Below, piece after piece: positions 1 to 14,200 of a stretch of DNA of 64,000 nucleotides (position 1 is the first letter of the stretch; every line of letters begins with the position of its first letter). Source of the DNA: Desarmillaria ectypa (Eukaryota; Basidiomycota; Agaricomycetes; Agaricales; Physalacriaceae); the NCBI GenBank assembly GCA_030407005.1, contig JAUDYN010000003.1:1674001-1738000 (forward strand). The letters are read 5' to 3'. The notes under the pieces were generated by a model. The model saw nothing but the letters and a program-made list of their open reading frames with translations. It searched no databases and was not told the DNA's origin. The position numbers were made by a program, and so were the translations under genes.

Positions 1-2112
<2,112 letters not shown>

Positions 2113-2236
2113 TACGAGTAAGTTACCGAGGAGTCTGACATCACTCCGAGTACGGTGGCCCCAAGGACACAGACGCAAACAAACTAGCCCCTTTCTTGAG
2201 TACGGTCATCGTCAGACGCGCACAGTGACCACGATT
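2113..2236. promoter_or_regulatory. Shared promoter region, SGT1/VMA7 head-to-head pair
   Basis: A gap of 124 bp separates the divergent start codons, so both promoters and 5' leaders must lie here or overlap the genes. No specific factor site was identified. Confidence 0.5.
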
Positions 2237-2802
2237 ATGGCGACGACAACGTCCTTCAAAGACCGGAATCTGATTGCAGTCATCGGAGACGAGGTACAAA
2301 GCCGGCTCTTTTTATTTCCGAATGTCCTTGACCGTGTTTGTAGGACTCCATTACTGGTTTACTTCTCGCTGGCATTGGGCATATAAACGACAAACAGAAG
2401 AAGAACTTTCTGATCGTTGATTCCAGTCAGCCACTGTCATATCTTTCCAGTATTCATATCTAAGGACTGCTGCAGAAACACAGGTGTCGACTATCGAGGC
2501 GGTCTTTCAGGATTTCACAGAACGGAAAGACATTGCCATTCTGTTAATAAACCAACACGTGCGAACTTGACTCTCTATTCTATCTGAGGCTCGCCACTTA
2601 TGCCTTTCAGATTGCTGAGAAAATACGGCCAACAGTTGACAAGTACCAGCAGGCATTCCCAGCACTACTGGAAATACCTTCCAAAGATCATCCTTATGGT
2701 GAGCACCTTATCAGCCCCGTTCAGATTTTCCAGCTGAATATGCTATCAGACCCATCCAAGGACTCAGTCCTTAAACGTGTTCAGAAACTCTTTGGAGAGT
2801 GA
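2237..2802 (+). CDS. VMA7: V-type proton ATPase subunit F
   Basis: Small peripheral V1 subunit of the vacuolar proton pump, on the central stalk that couples ATP hydrolysis to rotation. Splicing five exons gives about 120 aa, the usual size for subunit F. It begins [19 protein letters not shown] and continues with [71 protein letters not shown] and [17 protein letters not shown] before TGA. These blocks are hallmarks of the family and the reading frame is unbroken. Introns follow GDE (2294-2343), the Ser of VDS, NQH and HPY. The gene converges on TIM21, with 93 bp between stop codons. I see nothing unusual and the identity is very secure. Confidence 0.95.
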
Positions 2803-2895
2803 TTGTTGTGATACCCACATACATGGACTTCGATGCATTATAATGATACAGTTCTTCAATCGCTTGCTCAAATCCCGGACTAAAATCGAGAAGCA

Positions 2896-4220
2896 TTATG
2901 TGTACCATCGCCTGACAGGTTCGTTCTCTCTCACGCCCCCAGTTCTCTCAACAAACACTCGTATCGGGTGCTGTTCTCGCGAGTCTACAATCAGGGGTCA
3001 GTTATTAATTCAAAGTATCAGCAAAGGCAAAACGTACTCGGTATATCAACCAAAATATACCGGAACACGAAATACCCGTCATTATTCTAGACCCCGGAGT
3101 CAAGAGTTGAAGTATTAAACCATAGATATGACTGACCATGACAAGCTCAGCGTGAACCTCCCCGTCAGTAAACACCCTACCATCCGCTGGTGGCTCTGTA
3201 TTCCCTCGAGATCGCCGTAAGGAAGAAAACATGCCCGCGAATTGCCACACGGTGCTCTCCTCCTCCTCCTTAGATCCAGCGTTGGCAGATACAAAGACTG
3301 GTTGTGATAAAGGGGGTGCAGGTGCCCCAGTTAGGTATCTGAACATCCGCTTAAATTGCTCGGAAAGATGTATCTTTCGATCCTTCATCCACTCGGTTGC
3401 GCCATCAATTGTCAATTCCGATATATTTGATGAGGCATCACGTATCCAGCCAGTCACAGCCTCGTACTTTGACTCTGACTCGACTTCACCTGGAGGACGT
3501 CCCTGCACGAAGAAATTCAAAAACATGTGTTCCCGACCGGTGGTATCAAGCATGATCTCAGAAGTGACATGGTGATTCCTATGGCGAGGTCTCCCCAGGG
3601 ATGGTGGATTGTTATGGAAGGTCAGTGGTCCATGAAGATATTTTGCGACCTAGTGCGGCAATGAGAACAAGATTATTCAGGGAGACGTTCGTCCAACCTG
3701 AGAAGAGACCTTCAGACGTTCACAAGCATCATTGTGGAGCACTGTGGGTGAATTTTTTGAGAAGAGTTCAGAAGTTAGACAGTACACAAGGACGGCAGAC
3801 AGTCCAGCGCCAAAAAGAATGACGGTCAAATTGGTAGTTCGGGCTGTTGTTCTTTTCACTGCATATTGAAATAAACAAAGATGAAATTTTTCACTTTTGA
3901 CCAAACGCACCTTTGCCTGTGGCACTCAATTCTGACCATTTTTTAACCTTCTCCTCGGATCCGAACGATGACTGCGAGAGGCCAAGCTGGAATGGACCCG
4001 CAGACTCTGCCGGTCGTACACGCTGTCTCCTTGTGTCGAGTGACTGGGATAGGTCTGGAGTATCGCGATGGGTCGCGTAAAACCTGGTGTTGTGCCTCAA
4101 AAACAGAGATTTGATGCTGAACGACGGAGACGCGATCGCCGCTCGACAAGAATGTGAGCGAGCGAGCGAGCCGCAGCAAGATATGTTCATGGTAGTCACT
4201 CCGGCAGCGGGGGCAGCCAT
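2896..4220 (-). CDS. TIM21: Mitochondrial import inner membrane translocase subunit Tim21
   Basis: Tim21 is a TIM23-complex subunit that contacts the TOM complex and respiratory-chain complexes during presequence import. The N-terminus is rich in Ser, Arg and Ala with few acidic residues, as expected for a mitochondrial presequence. One hydrophobic segment, TTNLTVILFGAGLSAVLVYC, is the single inner-membrane span. The intermembrane-space domain follows: FLNFFVQGRPPGE, EVHAELVM, NNDGYFVFRYILVDIP and IRVFVERTGG, ending VRRWYT. Splicing GTCAGT..TCTAG after VM and GTACGT..TGTAG after DIP restores this frame. The start is uncertain: ATGs at 4265, 4220 and 4190 are in frame, and I use 4220. The 3' end faces VMA7. 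Confidence 0.9.
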
Positions 4221-4460
4221 TTGCAGGAGAACGGAGATGGCGTCAGTAAACACCGGTAAACACACAACTTGTCTTCACCACCAAAATGTCGACACACGCC
4301 TCGGCGATAACCAGCATAGGCGGATGCAGCATGCAACAATAAATACTGCATTCAATGGGTGAAACAATGGATGGAGTACACTAATCCACAGACAAATGAT
4401 AAATCAATAAATATACAAATCGACTTGGATGCTCCATCATCCCGACCAAAATCCTCCTGC

Positions 4461-5035
<575 letters not shown>

Positions 5036-5605
5036 TGGAAGATAGTTTAGGTGGCGGTGAGGCTTGAGGACAACCGAGAAACTTGGACGGTTGTGCTGGT
5101 GGTGGTTAATAGAAGAGAGTGTATTGCCAAATCCACGCCCTTTTCAGGACACTCGGTTTGTTTACTGCTAATTTCGCGTTGTTTGTAACATCACGTGTGC
5201 GACGCGTCGTTTCCTTTTCGATCACTCGTCATCCGATGAGAATGTGTAAATATGCGTGCGACCGCGGAAGCCGGTTCCTTTATCATCCGCACCCTCACCT
5301 GATAGTTTACGGAAGTAGTCCGTTTCAAATTCCTTTTGCGTTACTTTTATATTGTGTTCCCTGGGGTGCCTATTGCGTGCTGGAGGGCCTATTTACTGGT
5401 TCAGTTGGTGGGTTTTTTAGGATCTCAAATCGCGGGCATCCATGTGTGTCAACATCACAAAATTTGGTCTCACGTATTTCTACGAATGTTCCTGATTTGT
5501 CCTCTCAACCACCACAGGCCCTTCTCCATGCGTATTACCCATGCTCCCTGAAAGTGATAAGCAAACCCCAGTCCTGACATCCTCTCGTCTCGTTCTCAGA
5601 ACGTC
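5036..5605. other. Intergenic region between H3 and the FAH-family gene
   Basis: About 570 bp that should hold the H3 promoter on the minus strand and the leader of the following gene on the plus strand. Reading frames here (for example 5119-5577) have no recognisable protein features. No H4 gene and no RNA gene were seen. Confidence 0.5.
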
Positions 5606-6710
5606 ATGTTACAATTTTTAGTTCTCGCTGCTTTGTTCCTCCTCGCTGGAGGTGAACGGATCGTTAGATTCATCTCCAGCGATGGGAATATTTACTTTGG
5701 CGACGCCATCTTGCCCGCAAACACTACTGATGCGATTTTCAGTACGCACGCCAGGGTCATTCAAGGTGATATTCTCGGTAACTTTACCGTCACACGCGAA
5801 ATCAGGGCATGTCTCTTAACAACATCACATAAATCTTCGCTAAATAATATGCCTAGGATATCAAAAAGCTACTGGCGCCCCTTCCCAGCGAGAGGGTCAG
5901 AACTGTCCGAATGGTCGGCTTAAATTATGTTTCCCATATTGATGAGGTGAGGCCGATGACCGCATCAGTTGTGGTCAATAAATCTTATGTGCATACAAGG
6001 GAAATATGACGATTCCTCAATGGCCTATCCTTTTCTACAAACCATGGACAGCGCTGAACACGCCAAGCGATCCTATCCCTGTCAGTGCTGGCTTCCAGAC
6101 ACAAGGAAACTTCACGTCCAGCATGGACTGGGAGGGAGAACTTGTTGTCGTCATCAAGAAAGCGGCGTATAATATTACAGACGACGAAGCTCTGGATCAC
6201 GTCCTCGGTTACACGGTTGGACATGATGTCTCTCACCGTGGCTGGCAGATTGATCGAGGCGGAGAGCCTCAGCCTCAGTATTCGATGGGCAAAGGCGCCG
6301 ACGGGTGGGCGCCCTGGGGACCAGCTATCGTGACGACAAATATCATTCCCGATCCCCAGGTTCTCAACCTTCATACGAAGGTTAACGGTGTCACCAAGCA
6401 AAACGCGAGTACCGCAGATATGATATTTGGTGTAAAGTATCTCGTCTCGTTCTTCTCGATGGGCACGACTCTTCTTCCAGGGGACGTCATCTTCACTGGG
6501 ACGTGAGTATTGAGTTCCTTAAGGTGAAGATACTGATATGATCTATGAATATATAGCCCCAGCGGAACAAACCTGGGAAAGGTGGTTCCAGAATATTTGG
6601 TCAATGGAGATGTCGTTGAGGTGGGCTTGGAGAATGTAGGAACCTGCACTAACACGATTCGATACGTCAACACTTCCTCCGATTCTGTCAATAGTTTCTT
6701 CCGACTCTAG
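5606..6710 (+). CDS. Secreted fumarylacetoacetate hydrolase (FAH) family protein
   Basis: Splicing gives 315 aa of FAH-fold protein, a family that includes fumarylacetoacetase, 2-keto-3-deoxy-acid lyases and oxaloacetate decarboxylases. FAH hallmarks are VRMVGLNYVSH, ILFYKPWTAL, MDWEGELVVVI with its metal-binding acidic residues, VLGYTVGHDVSHRGWQ, the Gly-rich KGADGWAPWGPAIV and PGDVIFTGTPSGTNLG near the end. Unusually, the protein begins with a hydrophobic leader, MLQFLVLAALFLLAGGERIV, and has about seven N-x-S/T sequons (NTT, NFT, NMT, NFT, NIT, NAS, NTS), so it probably enters the secretory pathway. Intron 1 (5807-5856) appears to be GC-AG; introns 2 (5947-5999) and 3 (6503-6556) are GT-AG. 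The substrate cannot be told from sequence. Confidence 0.85.
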
Positions 6711-7000
6711 TTTTCTTAGTTTACCAAATGTAAAAACAGTCCTTCCGAATCATGCTCGACTAACTTTGTATAAGGAAGAAAAGACTCGATTCGTTTCAGC
6801 TGACTTGCGCGCAAACATAAACAATTGTATAATTGTCAATTCTGGTGGGCTAACCTATCCATGGGCCTATCCAGGAAGCCGGCATGCGTGTGAATACTAC
6901 TGCTCATGATGTCATGTAACCCTGGTCACTTCTTGTCAATGTTCTAGCTTGCTCTGCTACCATCATCATCCAGCAGTTACCTCACGGCTAGCTGTACGCC

Positions 7001-8916
7001 ATGGATTTCCACTTTACACCAAGTCTTGGTCAGAGTGTGCACGTACCTATTTCTCACCTGTACACGACCACTGCGGAATTGTGCTTTTCCGCAATCGTCG
7101 ATTCTAATGACCACGAGCAACTCCAACGAGACCAAGGAAAAGTACAGCTCTGGTCGGATCTTCCCGTAAATGGTAGAAAGGCTGGAGATTGGGGTGAAAT
7201 CGCTTTCCAGGAATCTATTCCACTCGAGGACGACGACCTGCCGTTGGGCTTGGACGAGGAGAAAGGCGATAAGCACGTTCTGTCCCTCGTGGTGCCCATA
7301 CCTTATACTGCATACATCCATCGCCAATTCTCCTTCACGTATAGAGTTGCGTATCCTTCAGGAGATATCAAGTGGCTGGGCTCGTTTGGTCACAACGGTT
7401 CTCTTGTTATTGAGGACACACAGTCAGACGAGCGCGTCGGCTTATTAGGCGAAGGTTGGAGTCGTAATGATGAGGGTGCACATGTATGGAACGCTGGTGA
7501 CAACGTTACGGAGAGCGTTCTGATAGCCAAAGCTTTCTATCCCAAGCATTGGAGTGTGTGGGCGGTGGGAGCAGATTCGTGGGTCTCTTTGTTGCCTTTT
7601 AGGCGTATGCATTCCTTATTCTTTGTGTTAGGCTTCTTTCTGTGCCCCAGAATGCCTGTCTACTATTTCTCGTTCCAGTCATTCATGAGTCGCCCATCCT
7701 TCTTCCTCAAACATTCATTCTTAGTGCCTCTCAAGGTACTACTATCGCATTTACTCCTACCGGCGATATCACGGCTTCTGGAAGTGGTTCTGTTCATCTC
7801 GAATGCTTTGATAGATACGATTCAAGTGTGGCGGATTTCGTACACCGAGCCTTTGCGTATTGCTCTTTGACAAAGTGTCAGCTCTTGAGCACATCGGACC
7901 GACATGCAGTCATTGCTTCTCCTCTCGGTCAATATCCCGTCATTGCTGATGTTGTACCACTCAGTACATCAATCCTAAATTCTCAGGTATCCATAGAGTG
8001 GACTGAATTCACACCTTTGACCGCCGAACTCCCGCTCTCTCTTTTCTTACCTAGCACCTCCAGAGTACGCTTCTACGATTCTGCTGACCAGCATCCCGAG
8101 AACATCCGCTTCTTGGTCCCTCCTACAGGCGGCCAATTCATTCTGACACCACTCTATACTCTCGAAACCAAAAATTCACAGGAGTGTCAATTGGCCATCC
8201 TACAATCCCATCTATTGATTCCCTCTTCTTCGTACCGCGATCGACAAATCCTTCCTACTCCTCCACCATCTCCTCTTCTGCACCCCATCGCCCATCTCTC
8301 TTCAATTGAATCTCGGCTCAATGCTTCAAGCAATTCGATTTCTGAAATGGGTATCAGCAGCAGCGGACGAGGCACTCCTGATGCTTCCGATCTAGAAGCG
8401 ACTGATGATGGCATTTCGGTCAGCACAGGGCAGGGTATTATGGCATCGATAAAACATGTCTTAGCGGCCATCGGTCTGTTCTTTTCGCTGCTGTTCCGCA
8501 AATTACTTGGTCGTAGCCCCCCGAGTACGCAGCCAACAGGCGGTGTCACCGGGGTAGAAGAGCAGAGCCACTTTATCGATGAAACGACTCCCCTGTTGAA
8601 CGACCGTAGTCACGGTCAGGCACCAAGCAGTGTGGAAAGTTCTACGGTTGAAACTACGGTGACAGCACGCCATACCCCACCTTCACCTCTTGCATCAATA
8701 TTTGTCGATTTTCTTGGCAGCGGAACAATCTCTTGCATTTTGCGAGATCCTATTGCGTCCACGGTAGGCTTGTCGTTGTACAAGGATATTTCAATCCGGT
8801 TAGGTGGAAAATCCATTGAACCCCAGAATGTCCGAACGCTTCATGATGGAACTGTACTGTTTGACCTAGAAACAGACGCTACAAAATCGGGGCTTGCAGT
8901 TTTTACGACCATCTAA
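7001..8916 (+). CDS. Conserved-looking protein of unknown function with acidic dileucine motif
   Basis: I do not recognise this gene. One intron (7605-7678) joins two long reading frames into 613 aa, ending GLAVFTTI before TAA. Residues 1-200 look like a globular beta-rich domain (for example HRQFSFTYRVAYPSG and WSVWAVGADSWVSLL). The middle of the second exon is also globular. A Pro/Ser-rich linker, TPPPSPLLHPIAHLSSIESR, precedes a short hydrophobic segment, HVLAAIGLFFSLLFRKLLGR, which is either a weak membrane anchor or an amphipathic helix. Directly after it comes HFIDETTPLLND, which fits the [DE]xxxL[LI] sorting motif of vacuolar and endosomal proteins. The C-terminal 100 residues look folded again. 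It follows the FAH gene in tandem and converges on the TRAX gene (111 bp between stops). Confidence 0.75.
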
Positions 8917-9027
8917 CATCTACAATGTCTATAGTATCGTTCGTTGCAATGTTGTTTGTACTGGTTACACAAATTGTATCATCAGTTCCTTGTTATACAC
9001 AAAAATTAGCGGCTTCATACACAAAGT

Positions 9028-10038
9028 TTACATCGCTTCATCGTCAAACTCGTCCTCACTATTAGCATTCCTTCTTCTACCACTTCTTCGGTAACTAGCA
9101 GAATCGGAAAACGTATGAGAAACAATGTCATCCAGCATCTCCTGAGGCAGATCGTATTCGGAGCTACGAACTACGATGGCATATACAGCTAAAACCACGT
9201 CAGTACACACCGATAATAGCGTATTTTTTACTAACCGTCTTCGATTTTTTGAAGTGATTGTGTTGTCACAGATTGCTTCTTTGACAAAAATCTGACATAC
9301 GGTGTGAAGCCTTCAAAATCTATTGTGATATGCTAAGAATGACTACGAGGCAGCCTGTGTCCCATTTACTCACCAGCTTTGCAGTTCCTGACGAAACCTA
9401 GCGTATCCATAGCTTGCAATCGTCCGCCCCGTTTAGTCAAGCCCGAGATAGAATACCGCATGAGTTCGCCTGTCAAGTCAGACAGGCCAAGCATATAATC
9501 TGATATGGTCAGAGGAAAATACTGAAATAAAAGTCAGAGAGACAATGATAGTTCCACAAGTCGCACTACATACGCACAGGTGCTCCCTCGGAATCACAGA
9601 GAGTCTGTTGCACCTGATCAAAGGTGATCAAAGTTCTATGCTCGAGAAAATGCGAGAAGCTGAGCGCCTCGATGTATTCCTGTAGACCGGGCGAGACCTG
9701 ACGCTGATACCGCCAGAACCTATCACCGACAAGCTCCTCCTTCATATTGGCGTAGATTTGCATGACCTGGCGAAGATTTTCATTGCCCCGTTTCGCTGCG
9801 CGTAGAGCGGGCGTTAGGCCCTCCGATGCAGGAGCGTCTTCAAGGACAGTACGATGAAGGAGAAAAATGGCCTTTTTTGAAATATTAGTGACATCACGGC
9901 TAGCCTGAGACGAATATTAGGTGCAGTTACGGCAGAGGTAGAGGAGCCAACTACCTTGATGAGACGCTCTCGCCGGTCGTTGTGCTCGTCGAGGTCCTGC
10001 CTGAAGGCGTCGAAGATGACGGTGGTGGTGCTGGTCAT
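9028..10038 (-). CDS. Translin-associated factor X (TRAX)-like protein
   Basis: Translin-superfamily protein. In animals and Neurospora, TRAX is the catalytic subunit of the translin/TRAX (C3PO) ribonuclease, which acts in RNA silencing and tRNA processing. The first exon is MTSTTTVIFDAFRQDLDEHN followed by DRRERLIK. Later exons give ASRDVTNISKKAIFLLHR, FWRYQRQVSPGLQEYIEALS, FSHFLEHRTLITFDQVQQTL, YMLGLSDLTGELMRYSISGL and YAIVVRSSEYDLPQEMLDDI. The YIEALSF and DLTGELMR blocks favour TRAX over translin. The tail is basic then acidic (RRSGRRRNANSEDEFDDEAM). At least five short introns are present. The gene is head to head with the HIT gene, only 67 bp between start codons. No translin partner is in this window. 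Confidence 0.85.
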
Positions 10039-10105
10039 GACGGTACCGGCAACCTACCGGATGTTTGTTATTTGGCCATTTCCCTGAATTTCACCTCTGA
10101 CCACC
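10039..10105. promoter_or_regulatory. Very short shared promoter, TRAX/HIT pair
   Basis: Only 67 bp lie between the divergent ATGs at 10038 and 10106. Promoter elements probably overlap the leaders or first exons. No named site was identified. Confidence 0.45.
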
Positions 10106-11016
10106 ATGGCCTTTGCGCCGAAGACTGGCTGCCCACTGTGTGGCATAGTGAGCTCTGCAGTGCACGACCCTCTCATCTCGCCGCGCTCTCCCAGCTCTGT
10201 TCACGAAACGAATGAGCCAGAGATTCTGTGGAGAGACGACAACTTCACCGTGTATCGTGAAAAGGCGAATCCAGTGTCGAGCACCGGACATGTAATAATC
10301 GCCTTCAAGTACGTTGTAGTTCTTCATGCTGGCTACAGGAGGTTCACGACAACTGCAGTCTCCACGTACCCTCAATATATACCCTTGTATGTCGTGGTCC
10401 GACCCACTGCAGACGCTGTACTCATTCTCCCAGTCATCCTCAGATCTACCCCTCCTGGTGAACCTCAAAAGTATAGCCACGCGATTCCTCAACTCTATGC
10501 TACCCGTGTCGTCGCCAGCAACGTCGCCGACAGGCGCAACCCCCCTGCGCATGACCTCGACCAACTTTCGCATCGGATTCATCACGCCTCCATTCAGAGA
10601 TGCCAAGATCCCAGTGACAGACCATCTTCACGCCCATGCATACCTTGTGCCTGCTGATCTTATGGGCTGGTGGCGCGGCGTGGCATACGGTCCACTCGCC
10701 TGGTACGCTATAGATGACCTCATTGCAGAAATAAGGTATGTGGCCCACAAATTCTTCGTCTTGGTTTTCATCGTCCTCTAGAGAGTCTACCTCGAACAAC
10801 CGCGTCAAGTCTGGCTACGATAATCGCAGAGTTGCTCCCATTGATTTCGTACCCTCAGCTGGATCTAGAACAGGTACCGCCAATGGCATCGAAACTACAG
10901 TTCAGGGTTTAGGTCGCCTGGATGCTGAGCTGGAAGCGGGCGAGGCATCTTCTCTGAACCTCTTACCACAGGTCTCGTCCTCTCCCCATAGTTTGCCTTC
11001 GCCCCTTCATGTCTAG
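10106..11016 (+). CDS. HIT (histidine triad) domain protein
   Basis: Histidine-triad proteins hydrolyse or transfer nucleotidyl groups. Exon 1 has a Cys pair (TGCPLCGIV), then EILWRDDNFTVYREK and STGHVIIAF, the usual first half of a HIT domain. Splicing GTACGT..CTGCAG and then GTATGT..CCCAG gives FNLHVPSIYTLSSSDLPLLV, and the same exon carries TNFRIGFITPPF and then DHLHAHAYL. That last block fits the H-x-H-x-H-x-x triad, with the middle histidine as the nucleophile. A last intron after AEIR leads to a Ser/Gly-rich tail ending SLPSPLHV. The protein is about 230 aa. It resembles aprataxin-like or other fungal HIT proteins, but no other domain is attached, so the substrate is unknown. It converges on the first Blm10 gene. 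Confidence 0.82.
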
Positions 11017-11211
11017 GTCTCTCATTGTCATTTGTACATTTCCTTGATACCATTGCTATTCACTTATTAGTTTCCAGGCCTTTGTGTTTCTTGAGGAATA
11101 GCATTTCTTGTACTAGATGATACGATACATGGACCTAGCTTTGTACGTTCTAATACAAGAAATTACATAAATTATGTATATGAGCACATGGGATGTTAGA
11201 TTCATAGCATA

Positions 11212-14200
11212 TCATGCGTCTGTTGAACGGAAGGTTAGTTCATGCTTAAAAATGCGCGAAGACATCTACGAACAGTAAGAGGATCCTGTCAGCAACGTCG
11301 ACAGGGCGGATAGTTGATCCTCATCAAATCGTTTCGAGTCTTCATGCCAGGTATCTTGATGTGTCCGCTTGAAATTACTGGCACATTTGCGGACAGTAGT
11401 AGATATGGGTATCTACACGCAGTTAGAACATAATCATCATCAAGTCATGGACAAGGCACCGACAGGATCATATGTGTGTTCAGCCAGAATAGTAGTCAAC
11501 AGATCAGGCATCCACTTTTCGACGGTGTAAGGGTAGCTATCCACCAATGCACATATTCCAAGGATGGCCGCATGCCGTCGACGTATCGCTGAGTTGTATT
11601 CGGGGTCCTGTCTACTTGGAATCCGACTATTCCTGGCTAGCTTGACGAAGCGATCCTACAGAGTGAAATGTCGGAGTAGACCGGTGAAAGGCACAACGAT
11701 TCACATACCTTCAAGATGAGCACACTCCTTCTAGGTGACAGTCGAAGGATACCAGACAGCGTGCTAAGAATGAAACATTCAGCTGGGTTCATCAAAATCG
11801 AACCCGTTGTACATACGTAGCGGCCATCTCACGCACTTCCACCACTTCATCGTCCAAACATTGACAGAGAACCTGATGTTAAATTAATGTTTACTCGAGC
11901 TCTAAGTTAGGAAGACCCACCTCAAGAATTTCGACTACCTTGGCTTCGCTGATCAGAGGAACCTGGCGGAAATAGAATACTGAAAAACACTATGTTTCAT
12001 TTCCCCGTGTAAAACGCATGAATTACATACACACCTTGGACGAGAGGCAGAGCTTTCAGTCGAACTTTCCAGGACTAGAAACTGTCAATATCTGCCACAA
12101 GACGAGATAAAGGTATGCTGACCGGTGATGCCTGGATAGCTTCAAATATAGCATCCAATATAGGATTTATCAGTGCCCTTGGCGGTGTCACACCGCACAT
12201 TCTCACAAGAAGAACGTGTGCCCGGTTTGCAAGCTCATCGTTGTCATTCACTAGCAACGGAATGAGTACCAACAGATCATCATTTCGACTACACATCCTT
12301 ACCTTCGGTGAAACAGAAGAGCTCATGCTAGGAAACGAAATTAAGCGTGATGGCCTGCACTCGCAGTGAAACATACCATGAGTGGTAGGATGTAATCGAA
12401 GACGGAGATCGCATGTGTGTCGTGAACCGACTCGAACAGCCACTTGCATACCATAACGCCTACTCGGTCATATTTGGACTGGAATGCACGAACTCCGGGA
12501 ATTCGTTCCTCTCGCCAAACTTTGAAGCTGTCCACAAGCTCCAGGATCCGCCCTTTATGATATGTGCCTCGCATGCCCATAATGTCATAGTCTACTGGAA
12601 GCATCCGACATTCTTTGACAAATACTTGGGTTGTGGGTATGGTGGGCCGAGGAGTACACTGCGTACGAGATTAGGTCTGGAGATCAAGGATACACCAGGT
12701 CTGCTCACCTTGATCTTATCTGCGAAACAGAGAACTTCGGCGATATATGTGCGGACGTCGTCATGTTCGCTGTATATTTCCTTCCAACATCGCTGAAGCA
12801 CCTCGTCTATCCATGCGGAGAACTTCCAGCCAAGCTCTTCATAGCATGTCCTGAACAAGGATAGAATTTTGACAACATCGAAGGACAGTTCAGCATTGTA
12901 GTCCATCGTTTTAAATGACTCTAAGAGGTAGTCAAAAATGGGCTGCACTCGTCGGGGATCCTTTTTGTAAAATATGTACTAGGAAACATGAGTACAAGGA
13001 TACAGTTTTTTTTGGATGATGCATACCTCCAAAAATGAAGTCCAGACAAGGAGGGTATCGGATTTCAGGTTTGTGTTGATGATTTGCCTGAACAGTGGCT
13101 TAAACCAAGCCCATAAAATCTTCTGCTTGTTCAACGACCAATGTTTCGAACCTGGGATTGGCTTTAACAAACGAAGGAAAGAGCGGTGTTACTACATGCC
13201 TCCAAGCACTCCAGCAACCAACTCCGCGGCAGCTCGCTGCTTGTCTGGCTCCGGATCACCAATCAGAGCTTCCAACGTAGGTTTCAAGGCGGGAAAAGGG
13301 GCGTCCTCAAGTACTTGGACTAGAAGATTGTTCAGTGAAAGCACAGACAAGATACGCTCCAAACGCACATATTGACTTAACGCAAGAGACATTGTCTTGA
13401 GTTAATGAGACCTCGTGATTTTCTTCTGAGAAGTATGTTGAAAGGTTCTTCCAGTATGATGGATCTATAGTCACTGCTCTCAGTGCTTTGATGGCCTCTT
13501 GGCTAGAAGGATCCCATGACTGAAACGTCGACTTTACAGCATCTGGTGGTCTGTAGAGACCAATACTTGTACTCCAAGCCACCCAGCCTTGAAAGAACGT
13601 GTCCAGAAATATCCTAACACGAGAATGAGTGTGGAACTTGCAGCGCTACAATAAATCTTACGGTTGCTTTTGGTTCCACTTAAACGGAACTTTGTAAGCG
13701 GCCAGAAACTTTGACGTTAAAGCCTGGGATGGATGAACGACTATCTTATCTTTCAATGGATTTGTGCTTCTAGCCAGGAACAGGTCTACTGGATTAGGAC
13801 ACAAGGTGCGCAATTTGAGGTTCCTCAAGCTCTTCATGACAGAACGTTGAGCATACTAATTGAAGGTCAGTAAAGCTTTTGGCCATGGCCGACTTGACAT
13901 ACGTAGCGCTGTAAACAATAGATAGTTAGTATACTGTATTTTGAAGAAGGCAATGAAACATACGACGCTCGGATGACTATGATGAGTTCGCTCTACAAAG
14001 AAACGGATTTGCTCTGGAGTCAAGGGCATGTCACGCCTGAGGAGTGTGCGCAAACATCGGATGGCTGCGATTTCATATCGCCAATGTGTCTTGGGAGAAG
14101 TGGCAATTTTCATGACTTCCGAAGTCTGAAGATGTCAACGGGACTCTAAGAAATGTAACAAAAAGTGTAGCGTACTGTATGCTCAGCTGCTTCATTCATG

